A stretch of 64,000 bases of DNA from Marinomonas gallaica (GCF_001639745.1 NZ_LTAX01000002.1:62001-126000), one strand, 5' to 3'; counted from the stretch's first letter, positions 1 through 9,513 are shown. A program made the numbers and translations. Notes: generated by a model from the letters alone, not told the origin.

Positions 1-129
1 ATAATGCGCCATTTTCATCCAAATAATGCACTAAATGGAGCCTAAGTTCGTCGAAAAAATTAACTAAAGCCTTCGTAGCCGAAATTTGATATGATTACAA
101 CTTAATCTAATTAAAAAAAGGAATACACC

Positions 130-312
130 ATGGCTGCGAAAAAGAAACAAGCCGATGTTCCAATGGAAACATCTGCGACAATCGAAAAACAAATGGAAGA
201 GTTTTTGGCTCGTGGTGGCCACATCGAACAAATTGACCAAGGCGTAAGCGGTCAAGCGAACTACAAAGGCTCACGCCATATTACGCTTGGCAACAGTAAG
301 CCAAAAGCGTAA
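130..312 (+). CDS. Short SutA-like protein
   Basis: A 60-residue protein with a lysine-rich start and a central segment MEEFLARGGHIEQI (about residues 22-35) followed by a GSR motif near residue 48. This resembles the RNA-polymerase-binding C-terminal part of Pseudomonas SutA, where an MEEFLxRGGxVxEI segment is followed by YGSRP. SutA itself has a long acidic N-terminal tail, which is absent here. The ATG is preceded by an AAAAGGAA ribosome site, and an intrinsic terminator follows directly, so the gene is a single-gene unit. A role in binding RNA polymerase is inferred only from the motif; it could instead be an unrelated small basic protein. Confidence 0.7.
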   Translation: MAAKKKQADVPMETSATIEKQMEEFLARGGHIEQIDQGVSGQANYKGSRHITLGNSKPKA

Positions 313-320
313 CACTTCTT

Positions 321-346
321 AAAAGCCGGTCCCTGATCGGCTTTTT
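321..346 (+). terminator. Intrinsic terminator after the SutA-like gene
   Basis: AAAAGCCG and CGGCTTTT pair around a nine-base loop, and the stem runs into a T-rich tail. It lies 9 bases after the stop codon of the small upstream gene. Confidence 0.8.
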
Positions 347-456
347 GCTGTTTGACTGATCACTTTGTCATCAACCAGACACAAAATCGTCACCCTGCTG
401 TCACCATCACTCCCTAGCCTGACTAAGAGACATCAAAAGGTTAGCGGAGCTATATC

Positions 457-2181
457 GTGTTACAAGTCGAACAAATCATTTCTAACAAAGCACCCGGTTT
501 TCTAGATAAGAGCCCTCTTATCACGAAGCCTACATTAAGCTTTTTAAAACGTCTTTTTCACGAGAATGAAGTCAACCAATTCCTTGAGCAGAACGGTAAC
601 TGCGTAGGCTTTGAGTTCATTGACCGAGTTTTGGATCACTTTAACTTTGGCTATCAAGCCAGCCAAGTTGACCGCCGCAACATTCCTGCCATTGGCCGTT
701 CTTTAATTGTCGCGAACCACCCTCTTGGTGCATTAGACGGTTTGGCTATCTTGCGTTTAATCGGTGAAATCCGCAGTGATGTTAAAATCATTGCAAATGA
801 TCTACTGCTTGGCTTTGACGCTTTAACAGGATTAGTTCTACCGGTTGATAACATGGGTGGCAAAACGGGCCGTAAGCAACTCAAAGCCATCATGGATTGC
901 TTACACCGAGAAGAATGCGTGATTATCTTCCCAGCTGGGGAAGTCTCGCGCTTATCGCCAAGTGGCATCAAAGATCTAAAATGGAACTCCAGCTACCTTA
1001 AGATCGCTGAAAAAACTAACAGCCCAATTCTGCCAGTCCACATCGGCGGCCGTAACTCCATGATGTTTTACACCAGTTCATGGGTATATCGTCCGTTATC
1101 TACGATGCAACTCGCAAACGAAATGTTTCGCCAGCGCAACCGTCGCATCCCTATTCAAGTAGGTGAACCGATTCCGATTCAGGAGCTCGCGAAACTCCCC
1201 CTTAGTACTAAAGAAAAAAACAAACTTGTGAAGCGACACCTGTATCGCATCGCCAAAGGCCGTAAGCCTCTGCTGAAGACAGAGAAAACCATCTCACATC
1301 CACAGAATCGTCAGCAGTTAAAACTGGAGCTAAAACGTGCCGAACACTTAGGCTCGACCAAAGACTGTAAGCAAATTTACTTGGTCGAATACGAGCATGA
1401 ATCCAGCTTGATGCAAGAAATTGGCCGCCTACGTGAAATCGCTTTCCGTAAAGTAGGCGAAGGGACTGGCGAGCAAAAAGATTTAGATAAATACGATCAA
1501 TACTATCGCCACTTAGTCCTATGGGACGAAGAAGCATTGGAAATTGTGGGCGCTTATCGTATTGGAGAGGTTTACCGTTACTTAAAATCAGGCACAGATC
1601 ACAGCATTTACAGCAGCACTTTATTCAGCTATAGCTGTGACATGGAGCCATATTTTGAGCAAGGCATCGAACTCGGTCGCAGCTTTGTGCAGCCCAAATA
1701 CTGGGGCAAACGTAGCCTCGATTACCTATGGTATGGCATTGGTGCTTATCTGGTTAAACATCCAGAAGTACGTTACATGTTTGGTCCAGTGAGCTTGAGT
1801 GGTAACTTCCCACCGCTTGCCAAAGATATGATCGTGCATTTTTACCGTACGTACTTCGCCGATAAGGAGCACCTTGCCGCGTCCTATAATCGATACACTA
1901 TCCCTACTGAGCACAAGCAACTGGTAGAGAGTTATTTTAATGGTGACTGCTACGAAGAAGATTTTCGTAGTTTAAAAGAACAGTTGGGGAATCTTGGCGC
2001 AGCCGTCCCAACACTGTTCAAACAGTACAGTGAACTGTGCGAGGACGACGGCGTTCGATTCCTAGACTTTGGCGTCGATGCTAGCTTTGGCTACTGTGTT
2101 GATGGTCTTGTGTTAGTCGATCTAGAAAAAATCAAAGACAGTAAGCGTAAGCGTTATTTGGAAGCCAATAACATTGCTTAA
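457..2181 (+). CDS. Fused acyltransferase/GNAT lipid synthase, OlsF-like
   Basis: A 574-residue two-domain protein. The N-terminal half is a glycerolipid-type acyltransferase, with the NHPLGALDG catalytic motif at residues 87-95 and FPAGEVSR at 158-165. The C-terminal half, from about residue 300, resembles the OlsB/hemolysin-type GNAT N-acyltransferase domain (LREIAFRKVGEGTG, then GAYRIG). This fusion is the architecture of OlsF, which makes ornithine lipids: the GNAT part attaches a 3-hydroxy fatty acid to ornithine and the other part adds the second chain. The start is GTG with a GCGGAG ribosome site 7 bases upstream. No lipid neighbours support the substrate, so glycine or another amino acid is possible. 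Confidence 0.75.
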   Translation: MLQVEQIISNKAPGFLDKSPLITKPTLSFLKRLFHENEVNQFLEQNGNCVGFEFIDRVLDHFNFGYQASQVDRRNIPAIGRSLIVANHPLGALDGLAILRLIGEIRSDVKIIANDLLLGFDALTGLVLPVDNMGGKTGRKQLKAIMDCLHREECVIIFPAGEVSRLSPSGIKDLKWNSSYLKIAEKTNSPILPVHIGGRNSMMFYTSSWVYRPLSTMQLANEMFRQRNRRIPIQVGEPIPIQELAKLPLSTKEKNKLVKRHLYRIAKGRKPLLKTEKTISHPQNRQQLKLELKRAEHLGSTKDCKQIYLVEYEHESSLMQEIGRLREIAFRKVGEGTGEQKDLDKYDQYYRHLVLWDEEALEIVGAYRIGEVYRYLKSGTDHSIYSSTLFSYSCDMEPYFEQGIELGRSFVQPKYWGKRSLDYLWYGIGAYLVKHPEVRYMFGPVSLSGNFPPLAKDMIVHFYRTYFADKEHLAASYNRYTIPTEHKQLVESYFNGDCYEEDFRSLKEQLGNLGAAVPTLFKQYSELCEDDGVRFLDFGVDASFGYCVDGLVLVDLEKIKDSKRKRYLEANNIA

Positions 2182-2300
2182 GAGTCATGATGATTTGAGT
2201 GTCGATGACTTTGACGTCGATGCTTAATGTGCCACAAGTAACCAAGTTTAATTACCAAGGCAGCGGCGAGTACCAGTAAAACAATGTGAGCGAATTCCAT
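2178..2300 (-). CDS. 40-residue single-span membrane peptide with His-rich tail
   Basis: A reading frame of 40 codons plus stop. It has an exceptionally good ribosome site (GAGGAGGT, 4-5 bases before ATG). Residues 1-22 form one hydrophobic helix (MEFAHIVLLVLAAALVIKLG), followed by a tail rich in His and Arg (HIKHRRQSHRHSNHH). Its stop codon overlaps the end of the OlsF-like gene on the other strand by four bases. I recognise no family. The combination of a near-perfect Shine-Dalgarno, a credible transmembrane segment and a compositionally odd tail makes it a likely real small protein. The tail could bind metal or phospholipid head groups, but that is speculation. Confidence 0.6.
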   Translation of the reverse strand: MEFAHIVLLVLAAALVIKLGYLWHIKHRRQSHRHSNHHDS

Positions 2301-2548
2301 AAAGACCTCCTCTTATTGTTGCCTTACTCATTTAAGATTAGTCGCCAGGGCCAAGAAATTGTGCACAGTTTGAACAATATGCCCTCATTTTTAGCGCTCA
2401 AGTTATGTACAATCGGTTATAGGAGCGTAAAAACAAGGTAAGCTGGGGATAACGCCTATATTTGTCCCCATTGGCGTAAGACTTGCTTGCAAACAAGCCG
2501 GATGTGCATAAGTCACGAGAACCCTGTCGCGGACTCAAGGAGCTGAAG

Positions 2549-2854
2549 ATGATCGAAAAAACCTATTTAAAGACCAAACCTCAATGCAAAGTGAAGTTTG
2601 CCCTGCCCGCCGAACAATTGCGCGGCGCCAAAAAAGTCTATCTTGTCGGGGACTTTAATGGTTGGGATGAATTAGCAACGCCAATGCGTAAACAGAAATC
2701 AGGTGTGTTTGCCTCCACCGTAAACCTTGAAAAAGACAAGCAATATCAATTCCGCTATTTGATAGATGGCACCATCTGGTTAAACGATGACAACGCGGAT
2801 GCTTATGCACAAAGTCCTATCGGTCCAGATCATAATTGTGTATTAGACATATAA
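2549..2854 (+). CDS. CBM48/isoamylase early-set domain protein
   Basis: The ATG at 2549 has an AAGGAG site 6 bases upstream and gives 101 residues; a longer frame upstream lacks such a site. The protein is a single immunoglobulin-like domain of the glycogen-binding CBM48/AMPK-beta type. VYLVGDFNGWD lies near residues 29-39, followed by YQFRYLIDG and a C-terminal DHNCVLDI. Family members bind alpha-glucans or act as stand-alone modules beside glycogen enzymes. No glycogen gene is adjacent and no catalytic domain is present, so its partner is unknown. A strong terminator follows, making it monocistronic. Confidence 0.8.
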   Translation: MIEKTYLKTKPQCKVKFALPAEQLRGAKKVYLVGDFNGWDELATPMRKQKSGVFASTVNLEKDKQYQFRYLIDGTIWLNDDNADAYAQSPIGPDHNCVLDI

Positions 2855-2874
2855 TCGCACTTTCAACAGTTCCT

Positions 2875-2909
2875 AAGGGCCACTGTTTACAAAACAGTGG
2901 CCCTTTTTT
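2875..2909 (+). terminator. Strong intrinsic terminator after the CBM48 gene
   Basis: A 14-base perfect stem AAGGGCCACTGTTT / AAACAGTGGCCCTT with a three-base loop, followed by a run of T. Confidence 0.92.
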
Positions 2910-2999
2910 GTGGCCTTAATCGCTTCAGAACCTTCCCTTTTGCCTATTCCCATACTTTTTTTTCTTCTATGGATTTCAAAATCACTCAATTTATGTACA

Positions 3000-3033
3000 A
3001 TGTTTTTATTAAACGCTCATTTAATAAAAACAT
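3000..3033. promoter_or_regulatory. Perfect 14-base palindrome upstream of betB (probable operator)
   Basis: Arms ATGTTTTTATTAAA and TTTAATAAAAACAT surround a six-base centre, CGCTCA, about 80 bases before the betB start. The inner part ATTAAACG..CATTTAAT resembles the BetI operator half-site ATTGAACG, so a TetR-type repressor of the betaine genes is the likely binder. A second small dyad, ACATAGC/GCTATGT, overlaps its right edge at 3030-3048. No betI gene is adjacent in this window. Confidence 0.6.
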
Positions 3034-3111
3034 AGCCATACGCTATGTAACATCGAGCATCTCATTTACATCCATTTATGAACACGATTTTCAGACTTTG
3101 AGAGGTGAAAC

Positions 3112-4569
3112 ATGGCACATAAGCAACAATACATTCATGGCCGCTACGTTACTTCAACGACAGGAGAAACGTTTGACACTTACAACCCAGCAACGGGTGA
3201 GTTGCTGGCAACGGTTGATCTTGCGGGGGAAAAAGAGCTGCAGGCTGCCATTGATTCTGCCAAAGAAGGACAACGTGTTTGGGCTGCCATGAGTGGTATT
3301 GAACGTGGTCGTATCTTGAAACGTGCAGCAGATTTGTTACGCGAACAAAACGACGACATCGCCAAATTAGAAGTATTAGACACAGGTAAGCCACTGCAAG
3401 AAGCACTTGTGGTTGATATTCAAACGGGGGCCGACGTGATCGAATATTACGCAGGTCTGGCCGATAAGATCCAAGGCGACTTCCAAGATCTGGATGCAGA
3501 CAGCTTCTATTACACGCGTCGAGAACCTCTCGGCATCTGTGCAGGTATCGGTGCTTGGAACTATCCGATTCAAATCGCCTGCTGGAAATCAGGCCCCGCA
3601 TTAGCAGCGGGTAATGCGATGATTTTCAAACCGTCCGAAGAAACTCCACTGACCGCTTATAAACTGGCAGAAGTGTTCACTCAAGCAGGTCTTCCTGACG
3701 GTGTATTCAATGTGGTTCAAGGCGATGCTCGCACAGGCCAACTGATCACCAACCATCCGGAGATCGACAAAGTGTCTTTCACGGGTGAAGTCGGCACCGG
3801 TAAAAAAGTCATGGCAGCAGCAGCCTCTTCGCTTAAAGAAGTCACGATGGAGCTGGGCGGCAAGTCACCCCTGATCGTTTTCCCTGATATGCCGGTTGAT
3901 CAAGCTGTCTCAGGCGCTATGTTGGCGAACTTCTATACCCAAGGCGAAGTCTGCACCAATGGTACTCGAGTATTTGTCCACGAAGACATGTTAGAAGCCT
4001 TTAACGCTGAGCTAAAGCAGCGCACAGAAGCCATGATTATTGGCGATCCAATGGATATGGACACACAAGTAGGTTCATTGATTCACAAAGACCACATGGA
4101 AAAAGTATTGGGCTATGTGGCGGCTGCAAAAGAAGCTGGTGCGACCCTTTTGTGTGGTGGTGAACGCTACACTGAGAATGGCTGTGAAAACGGTGCTTTT
4201 GTAAAACCCACCGTCTTTATCAACTGTACTGATGAGATGCCACAAGTACGTGACGAAATCTTCGGCCCAGTGATGTCAGTCTTGAGCTTCAAAGACGAAG
4301 AAGAAGTCATTCAACGCGCTAACAACACAAAATACGGTTTAGCCGCAGGCGTCTTCACCAAAGACATCAGCCGTGCACACCGCGTCATCAAACAACTTGA
4401 AGCGGGTATATGCTGGATCAACACATGGGGCGCTTCCCCGGCCGAAATGCCTGTCGGCGGTTACAAAGAGTCTGGTATCGGTCGTGAAAACGGTCTAGCG
4501 ACTCTGCATGCTTATACTCAAGTCAAGAGCGTGCTGGTTTCAATGACGGATATTCCAAGCCCTTACTAA
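3112..4569 (+). CDS. betB: Betaine aldehyde dehydrogenase
   Basis: 485 residues, the normal length for BetB. It oxidises betaine aldehyde to glycine betaine with NAD(P)+, the second step of osmoprotectant synthesis from choline. Aldehyde dehydrogenase landmarks are present: GAWNYP at 147-152, SFTGE near 222, the general base in MELGGKSP (Glu247), the catalytic cysteine in GEVCTNG (Cys281) and EIFGPV further on. GAGAGGTGAAAC gives a ribosome site before the ATG. betA follows after 15 bases, so the two form an operon behind the palindrome at 3000-3033. The usual betI repressor gene is missing from the front of the operon. Confidence 0.95.
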   Translation: MAHKQQYIHGRYVTSTTGETFDTYNPATGELLATVDLAGEKELQAAIDSAKEGQRVWAAMSGIERGRILKRAADLLREQNDDIAKLEVLDTGKPLQEALVVDIQTGADVIEYYAGLADKIQGDFQDLDADSFYYTRREPLGICAGIGAWNYPIQIACWKSGPALAAGNAMIFKPSEETPLTAYKLAEVFTQAGLPDGVFNVVQGDARTGQLITNHPEIDKVSFTGEVGTGKKVMAAAASSLKEVTMELGGKSPLIVFPDMPVDQAVSGAMLANFYTQGEVCTNGTRVFVHEDMLEAFNAELKQRTEAMIIGDPMDMDTQVGSLIHKDHMEKVLGYVAAAKEAGATLLCGGERYTENGCENGAFVKPTVFINCTDEMPQVRDEIFGPVMSVLSFKDEEEVIQRANNTKYGLAAGVFTKDISRAHRVIKQLEAGICWINTWGASPAEMPVGGYKESGIGRENGLATLHAYTQVKSVLVSMTDIPSPY

Positions 4570-4584
4570 CGAGCGGGAGGTAAC

Positions 4585-6249
4585 ATGAACGATTTATACG
4601 ATTACATCATCGTTGGCGCTGGCTCTGCTGGTTGTGTCTTAGCAGATCGTTTGACAGAAAGCGGTGAACATAAAGTGTTGCTCGTCGAAATGGGCGGCTC
4701 TGATAAAAGCATCTTTATTCAGATGCCAACGGCTTTGTCTTACCCTATGAATACCGACAAATACGCTTGGCAGTTCCACACCGATAAAGAAACGGCTTTA
4801 GACGGGCGTGAAATGCATTGCCCTCGCGGTAAAGTGTTAGGTGGCTCATCGTCAATTAACGGCATGGTTTACGTACGTGGCCACGCTTGCGATTTCGATG
4901 AGTGGGAAGAGCACGGTGCCAAAGGCTGGAATTATCAAACCGTTCTACCGTATTTCAAGCGTGCTGAAACATGGAAAGGGGGCGCTGATACATACCGCGG
5001 TGGTGATGGCCCATTGTCGACCAACAACGGTAACGACATGTCCATGAACCCGCTGTATCAAGCCTTTATTGATGCGGGTGCAGAAGCGGGATACGGCACC
5101 ACTGACGATTACAATGGTTACCGTCAAGAAGGCTTTGGCCCCATGCACATGACCGTCAAAGATGGTGTACGTGCATCGACTTCAAATGCCTACCTTCGCC
5201 GTGCTATGAAACGTCCGAACTTAACGCTACTTACTGGCGTATTGACCAAGCGTATCACATTCGAAGGTAAACGTGCTGTCGGCTTAGAGTACCGTTACAA
5301 CGGCAACACCGTTCATAGCAAAGCCAGCAAAGAAGTGATTCTCAGTGCCGGTTCTGTTGGTTCACCAACCATTTTGCAACGCTCAGGTATTGGTCCGAAA
5401 ACTGTTCTCGACAACGCTCATGTTCCGGTTGTTCATAACCTACCGGGCGTAGGCGAAAACCTTCAGGATCACTTGGAAGTCTACTTCCAATACTGGTGTA
5501 AAGAGCCAGTGTCTCTGAACAGCAAACTCGGCTTAATCAGTAAAGGTTTAATCGGCACACGCTGGATTCTGTTTAAAGATGGCCTCGGCGCAACAAACCA
5601 TTTCGAATCCTGTGGTTTTATCCGCTCTCGTGCTGGCTTGAAGTGGCCAAACATTCAATACCATTTCTTACCTGCAGCGATGCGCTACGATGGACAAGCG
5701 GCGGTGGACGGCCACGGATTCCAAGTACACGTGGGGCCAAACAAGCCAGAAAGCCGTGGTAAAATTTGGATTGAAAGTAAGGATCCTGAAGCAAACCCTC
5801 GCATTCAGTTTAATTACATCAGCACCGAGCAGGATAAACAGGACTGGCGCGATACGATTCGCTTAACGCGTGAGCTGCTGCATCAACCAGCATTGGATCG
5901 TTATCGTGGTGAAGAGATTCAACCTGGCGCCCATGTTCAAACCGACGAACAGATTGATCGTTGGGTAAAAGAGAACGTGGAAAGTGCTTATCACCCATCT
6001 TGTACTTGTAAGATGGGCGCGGATGACGATGCCATGGCCGTGCTGGATGACGAGTGTCGCGTGCGTGGTGTCGAGTCTTTACGCGTGGTCGACTCGTCAA
6101 TCTTTCCAACCATTCCAAACGGCAACCTTAATGCACCGACTATCATGGTCGCAGAACGGGCAGCCGACATGATCTTAGGCAAAACCCTACTGCCATCAGC
6201 CAACGTGCCAGTATGGATTCACCCTGAGTACCAAACTCAACAACGCTAG
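4585..6249 (+). CDS. betA: Choline dehydrogenase
   Basis: A 554-residue FAD-dependent GMC oxidoreductase that oxidises choline to betaine aldehyde at the inner membrane. The N-terminal dinucleotide fold [17 protein letters not shown] spans residues 7-23. [13 protein letters not shown] is the GMC signature region. The catalytic His is at about residue 470 in [13 protein letters not shown], and the second active-site segment is PNGNLNAPT near 511. A GGGAGGT ribosome site lies between betB and this ATG, which indicates co-translation in a betBA operon. An intrinsic terminator begins 28 bases after the stop. No choline transporter gene is linked here. Confidence 0.95.
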   Translation: MNDLYDYIIVGAGSAGCVLADRLTESGEHKVLLVEMGGSDKSIFIQMPTALSYPMNTDKYAWQFHTDKETALDGREMHCPRGKVLGGSSSINGMVYVRGHACDFDEWEEHGAKGWNYQTVLPYFKRAETWKGGADTYRGGDGPLSTNNGNDMSMNPLYQAFIDAGAEAGYGTTDDYNGYRQEGFGPMHMTVKDGVRASTSNAYLRRAMKRPNLTLLTGVLTKRITFEGKRAVGLEYRYNGNTVHSKASKEVILSAGSVGSPTILQRSGIGPKTVLDNAHVPVVHNLPGVGENLQDHLEVYFQYWCKEPVSLNSKLGLISKGLIGTRWILFKDGLGATNHFESCGFIRSRAGLKWPNIQYHFLPAAMRYDGQAAVDGHGFQVHVGPNKPESRGKIWIESKDPEANPRIQFNYISTEQDKQDWRDTIRLTRELLHQPALDRYRGEEIQPGAHVQTDEQIDRWVKENVESAYHPSCTCKMGADDDAMAVLDDECRVRGVESLRVVDSSIFPTIPNGNLNAPTIMVAERAADMILGKTLLPSANVPVWIHPEYQTQQR

Positions 6250-6276
6250 TTGTTGAACCCAGCGTTACTCCTTTTT

Positions 6277-6300
6277 AGGCCTCCTCGGAGGCCTTTTTTT
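6277..6300 (+). terminator. Intrinsic terminator of betBA
   Basis: AGGCCTCC / GGAGGCCT stem with a two-base centre, directly followed by seven T. Confidence 0.9.
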
Positions 6301-6487
6301 CGCCACAACTCCCATCGGCCTAAGATAGTTAAACCAAACTCCGGTTGGGGATTAATGCCTAGAACTACCTCTGAGGTTTTGCCCTACAACCAAAGCCAAT
6401 TTTTACTTTACGCACATACTGAAAATACTTTGGCGTCTGCTTAGAAAGCTGTAATGATTAGAACATCACTTTTAAAGGAGCCATTTG

Positions 6488-6937
6488 ATGCAGATAAGGA
6501 CATTACAGATAGAAGATTTAGAAGCCGTTAGTGCGGTCTGCATGGAAGCGTTTATGGCATCGGTTGCCGAGTCCCTGTCAGAGGAAGGCATCGCGACGTT
6601 TACCAAGGTAGCAGCGTCTGACGCTTTCTTCGAGCGGATGAGCAAAGATACCAATATGCTGGTGGCGTTGAGCGACGATGAAATAGTCGGTGTCGCGGAG
6701 TTACGCGAAGGTCATCACGTGTCCATGCTGTTTGTTAGGCCTGATCATCAAAGACATGGCATTGGCACTCAGTTACTCGATGCTTTGTTATTACTGACCC
6801 ACAGCCCAAAAGTAACGGTCAGCGCTTCGCTCTCCTCCATCGCCGCGTATCAAAAATACGGTTTTATTGACTGCGATGACATAAACGAAATCGCAGGGTT
6901 AGTTTACCAACCTATGGATATCACATTGCCTAAATAG
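6488..6937 (+). CDS. GNAT family N-acetyltransferase
   Basis: 149 residues from the ATG at 6488, which sits 7 bases after AAAGGAG; a TTG one codon earlier is too close to that site. The fold is a single GNAT domain: HVSMLFVRPDHQRHGIGTQLLDALL (about residues 78-102) contains the acetyl-CoA pyrophosphate-binding Q/RxxGxG/A signature as QRHGIG, and AAYQKYGF near residue 120 is the usual C-terminal motif. The acceptor cannot be read from the sequence. It stands alone between the betBA terminator and the convergent zinc-peptidase gene. The approximately 180 bases upstream hold no other gene. Confidence 0.85.
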   Translation: MQIRTLQIEDLEAVSAVCMEAFMASVAESLSEEGIATFTKVAASDAFFERMSKDTNMLVALSDDEIVGVAELREGHHVSMLFVRPDHQRHGIGTQLLDALLLLTHSPKVTVSASLSSIAAYQKYGFIDCDDINEIAGLVYQPMDITLPK

Positions 6938-6980
6938 ACAAGTACAGGGAAATTGGGCAGTGACACTTATCTTTCATAAT

Positions 6981-7661
6981 TCAGCGCCTTGGTAAACGCC
7001 AGAACAATAAGATATTCATCAACGCTGAAGCCACATACGTCATGGCGCAGGCCGTCAAGATACGACGCACTTTAGGAATGTCTTGGCTCGGTAAGTAGCG
7101 GCCTTTGGTCAGCATCGGTAAAGCTTTGTTAAAGCTGGCATCCCATTCCTCTGGCAAAATTGCTAATTGCACAAACACCGTTACAAGCCCCAAGGTCACA
7201 ATCACCACACCATGAAGCACAGGTGTGTAAGGTAGACGTAACGCAGCGCTGACAATCGGCCATGCAAACAACATAATCACGGCCAGACGCTGGATCATCA
7301 TGGCATAAGGCAAATAACGTGTTCTGAGACGGGCAACGGTTTCTTGGCGATGATGGGCAATGGCATGACCGACTTCGTGCGCTGCCACCGCCACAGCAGT
7401 CAGTGAACGTTCGTTTAACACATAAGGGCTAAGGCGTACGACTTTCGCTTGGATATCGTAATGGTCTTTACCTTCTTCGGCCGCCTCGACCTTAACATCT
7501 TGTAATTCATAACGTTTTAATAAATGTCGTGCCAGCTCCCCACCTGTACCGGGGAGATCTGGACGGGGTGCCTGATGTTGTTTCAGTACTTTTTTGACCC
7601 ATAGCTGGGGACCAAAAAAAATGGCGATCAACACCAGAAGTAACAGAATGTAAACTATCAT
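6981..7661 (-). CDS. Membrane zinc metallopeptidase, YugP/DUF-type (Zn_peptidase_2)
   Basis: 226 residues from an ATG preceded by AAGAGGT. An N-terminal transmembrane helix (MIVYILLLLVLIAIFFG) is followed by a metallopeptidase region with HEVGH at 95-99, then two hydrophobic stretches around 115-165 and a final one near 210. This matches the YugP-like neutral zinc peptidase family in order of parts and approximate length. The substrate is unknown. The gene is divergent from the DnaJ-related gene, with about 90 bases between start codons. A longer frame reaching 7853 overlaps the DnaJ-related gene and is not used. Confidence 0.85.
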   Translation of the reverse strand: MIVYILLLLVLIAIFFGPQLWVKKVLKQHQAPRPDLPGTGGELARHLLKRYELQDVKVEAAEEGKDHYDIQAKVVRLSPYVLNERSLTAVAVAAHEVGHAIAHHRQETVARLRTRYLPYAMMIQRLAVIMLFAWPIVSAALRLPYTPVLHGVVIVTLGLVTVFVQLAILPEEWDASFNKALPMLTKGRYLPSQDIPKVRRILTACAMTYVASALMNILLFWRLPRR

Positions 7662-7749
7662 TCGTATTTTAACCTCTTGATTACAAGTCTCACTTTGACC
7701 CATGCAAATGGCGTCGCCTACACTAGTAAGCAAAGCATGGAGCAACGCT

Positions 7750-8334
7750 ATGAGAAATCCACTTATTCCCGATATTCTAGCGCTATTACGCGAACATTCT
7801 GACGGTATTTCCGAATACGATCTGCTAAAAGTGTTAAAAAACAAACACACCATGCTGAATAAATTGGCTGACGATCCTAACTTACAGCTGTTTCGCCAGC
7901 ACTTCTTGATTATGAATGCACTCTATCAGTTACAAACAAGTCTATGGCAAGAAGAGCAAGTCTCACTGATCATCACCGGCATGCGCATTAATCTACTCTA
8001 TGACCCACCCGCGCAGGCCAGTTCAAACGCCACTACTCTCACTCAAAGTGCAGATGCTAAGTTAGCGGCCTATTACTCTGATTGGGACGAATACGTCAGC
8101 ACCGAAAAAGAAGATGTCGAGCGTTTATTAGACAGCTTCTACAACGGCATCGTAAACACGGATGAGCGTAAAGATGCCTTAAAGACGCTGGCATTAGACA
8201 GCGACTTGATTGATGATAAGGACGCGATTAAACGTCAATATCGTAAGCTAGCCCATGATGCTCACCCTGATCATGGCGGCGACCCCGAGCTATTTATTAG
8301 TCTGCGCCAAGCCTATGAATGCTTAATGCATTAA
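7750..8334 (+). CDS. DnaJ-related protein with C-terminal J domain
   Basis: 194 residues from an ATG with GGAG 7 bases upstream. The N-terminal two thirds match the DNAJ-related domain of gammaproteobacteria (NPLIPDILALLREHSDGISEYDLLK at the start). The last 60 residues form a short J domain, with IKRQYRKLAHDAHPDHGG containing the HPD tripeptide at 172-174 that stimulates DnaK ATPase. No zinc-finger or client-binding domain is present, so this is a J-protein specialised by its N-terminal part, whose partner is unknown. It is read in the same direction as mltA, 63 bases downstream. Confidence 0.85.
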   Translation: MRNPLIPDILALLREHSDGISEYDLLKVLKNKHTMLNKLADDPNLQLFRQHFLIMNALYQLQTSLWQEEQVSLIITGMRINLLYDPPAQASSNATTLTQSADAKLAAYYSDWDEYVSTEKEDVERLLDSFYNGIVNTDERKDALKTLALDSDLIDDKDAIKRQYRKLAHDAHPDHGGDPELFISLRQAYECLMH

Positions 8335-8397
8335 CTTGAGTGAACTAATAACGCACTTCTTCTGTCTTATCGTTCTTACACCCAACGCGTTGTTACT

Positions 8398-9513
8398 ATG
8401 ACACCAAAATTCTTACTTTTACTGCTACCTCTGTTAATTTTATCGGCTTGTAGCAATCGTGAAATTGATTCGTCGAATGATTTCCCAAATAACGGCCGTA
8501 ATGAACAGGCGCCTAAGCGTGACGAGCTGTACCTAAGCGAACGTTTACCTCCGGGCCTTCCCTACCCTGACGCCACGTTTATTAATGGCCTGCAGCAACA
8601 GATTCGTTACTTAGATCGTATTTCAGCACAAAACTATGAACTGGATAATTTGACCGTTAGCCGAGATGATTTACGTGCCACCGCCGAAGAAATCGACACG
8701 TGGCTAAATCACCCGACTTACTCGCCCGCGTTAACAGCGCACCAAATTTCGGGACAAGACCAGCGTGGCAACGTGCAAATCACAGGTTATTACGTGCCCG
8801 TAATGGAAGTACGTCATCAGCCTGATGAGCATTATCGTTTCCCACTGTATCGCAAACCAAACCGAGCCAAAGGAGAGCCTCTACCCTCCCGTGAAGAGAT
8901 CGACTTTGAAGGCGCGTTGGACAATCAGAATCTTGAAATCGCTTACACCTCAAGCCTAGTGGATAACTTCTTTTTGCACGTGCAGGGTTCGGGCATGGTG
9001 GAGTTCGAAGACGGTGAGCGCCGCCTATTGTCTTGGGGAGGCGTTAACGGCCATGCTTATCGCAGTATTGGCAAAGTCCTCATTGAGCGAAATGAAATAG
9101 CGCGAGAAGACATGTCCGCTCAAGCCATCCGTGATTGGCTCGCGCAACACCCAGACAAAATGCGTGAAGTCATGTCGACTAATCCAAGCTATCTTTTCTT
9201 TAGTGAAGGATTAACGCTTCCGGTAGGGGCTGCAAATGTGCCTTTAACCCCTTTATATTCAGTCGCGGTCGACCCCCGTGTAATACCTCTCGGCAGTATT
9301 CTCTTGGGCGAAGTGCCAACATTAGACGAACAAGGCGAGTTAGTCGGCCATGAGTTTCGGTTGCTGTTAGCTCAAGACAAAGGCGGTGCGATTAAAGGGC
9401 CAGGGCACATCGATTGGTATCAAGGGATCGGCGAAGCCGCTCACTTCCATGCGGGTCAACTTAAGCATTTTGGCCGAGTGTGGCTGTTACTACCACGCTC
9501 GGCCAAACACTGA
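8398..9513 (+). CDS. mltA: Membrane-bound lytic murein transglycosylase A
   Basis: A 371-residue outer-membrane lipoprotein. The signal peptide ends in LILSACS with lipidated Cys18. It cleaves the MurNAc-GlcNAc bond of peptidoglycan, forming 1,6-anhydro products. The MltA core begins near 120 with ITGYYVP, and the C-terminal 3D domain carries the catalytic aspartate in AQDKGGAIKGPGHID (Asp327 by count), the position of Asp308 in E. coli MltA as I recall it. No clear ribosome site precedes the ATG. It converges with tonB with no gap: the mltA stop at 9513 abuts the tonB stop at 9514. Confidence 0.92.
   Translation: MTPKFLLLLLPLLILSACSNREIDSSNDFPNNGRNEQAPKRDELYLSERLPPGLPYPDATFINGLQQQIRYLDRISAQNYELDNLTVSRDDLRATAEEIDTWLNHPTYSPALTAHQISGQDQRGNVQITGYYVPVMEVRHQPDEHYRFPLYRKPNRAKGEPLPSREEIDFEGALDNQNLEIAYTSSLVDNFFLHVQGSGMVEFEDGERRLLSWGGVNGHAYRSIGKVLIERNEIAREDMSAQAIRDWLAQHPDKMREVMSTNPSYLFFSEGLTLPVGAANVPLTPLYSVAVDPRVIPLGSILLGEVPTLDEQGELVGHEFRLLLAQDKGGAIKGPGHIDWYQGIGEAAHFHAGQLKHFGRVWLLLPRSAKH

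Noticed and set aside
2897..3292. 131-codon frame overlapping the betB start
   Set aside because: It runs through the palindrome and into betB in another frame, has no ribosome site and no recognisable protein features.
6250..6444. 64-codon frame after betA
   Set aside because: It crosses the betBA terminator and lacks a ribosome site.
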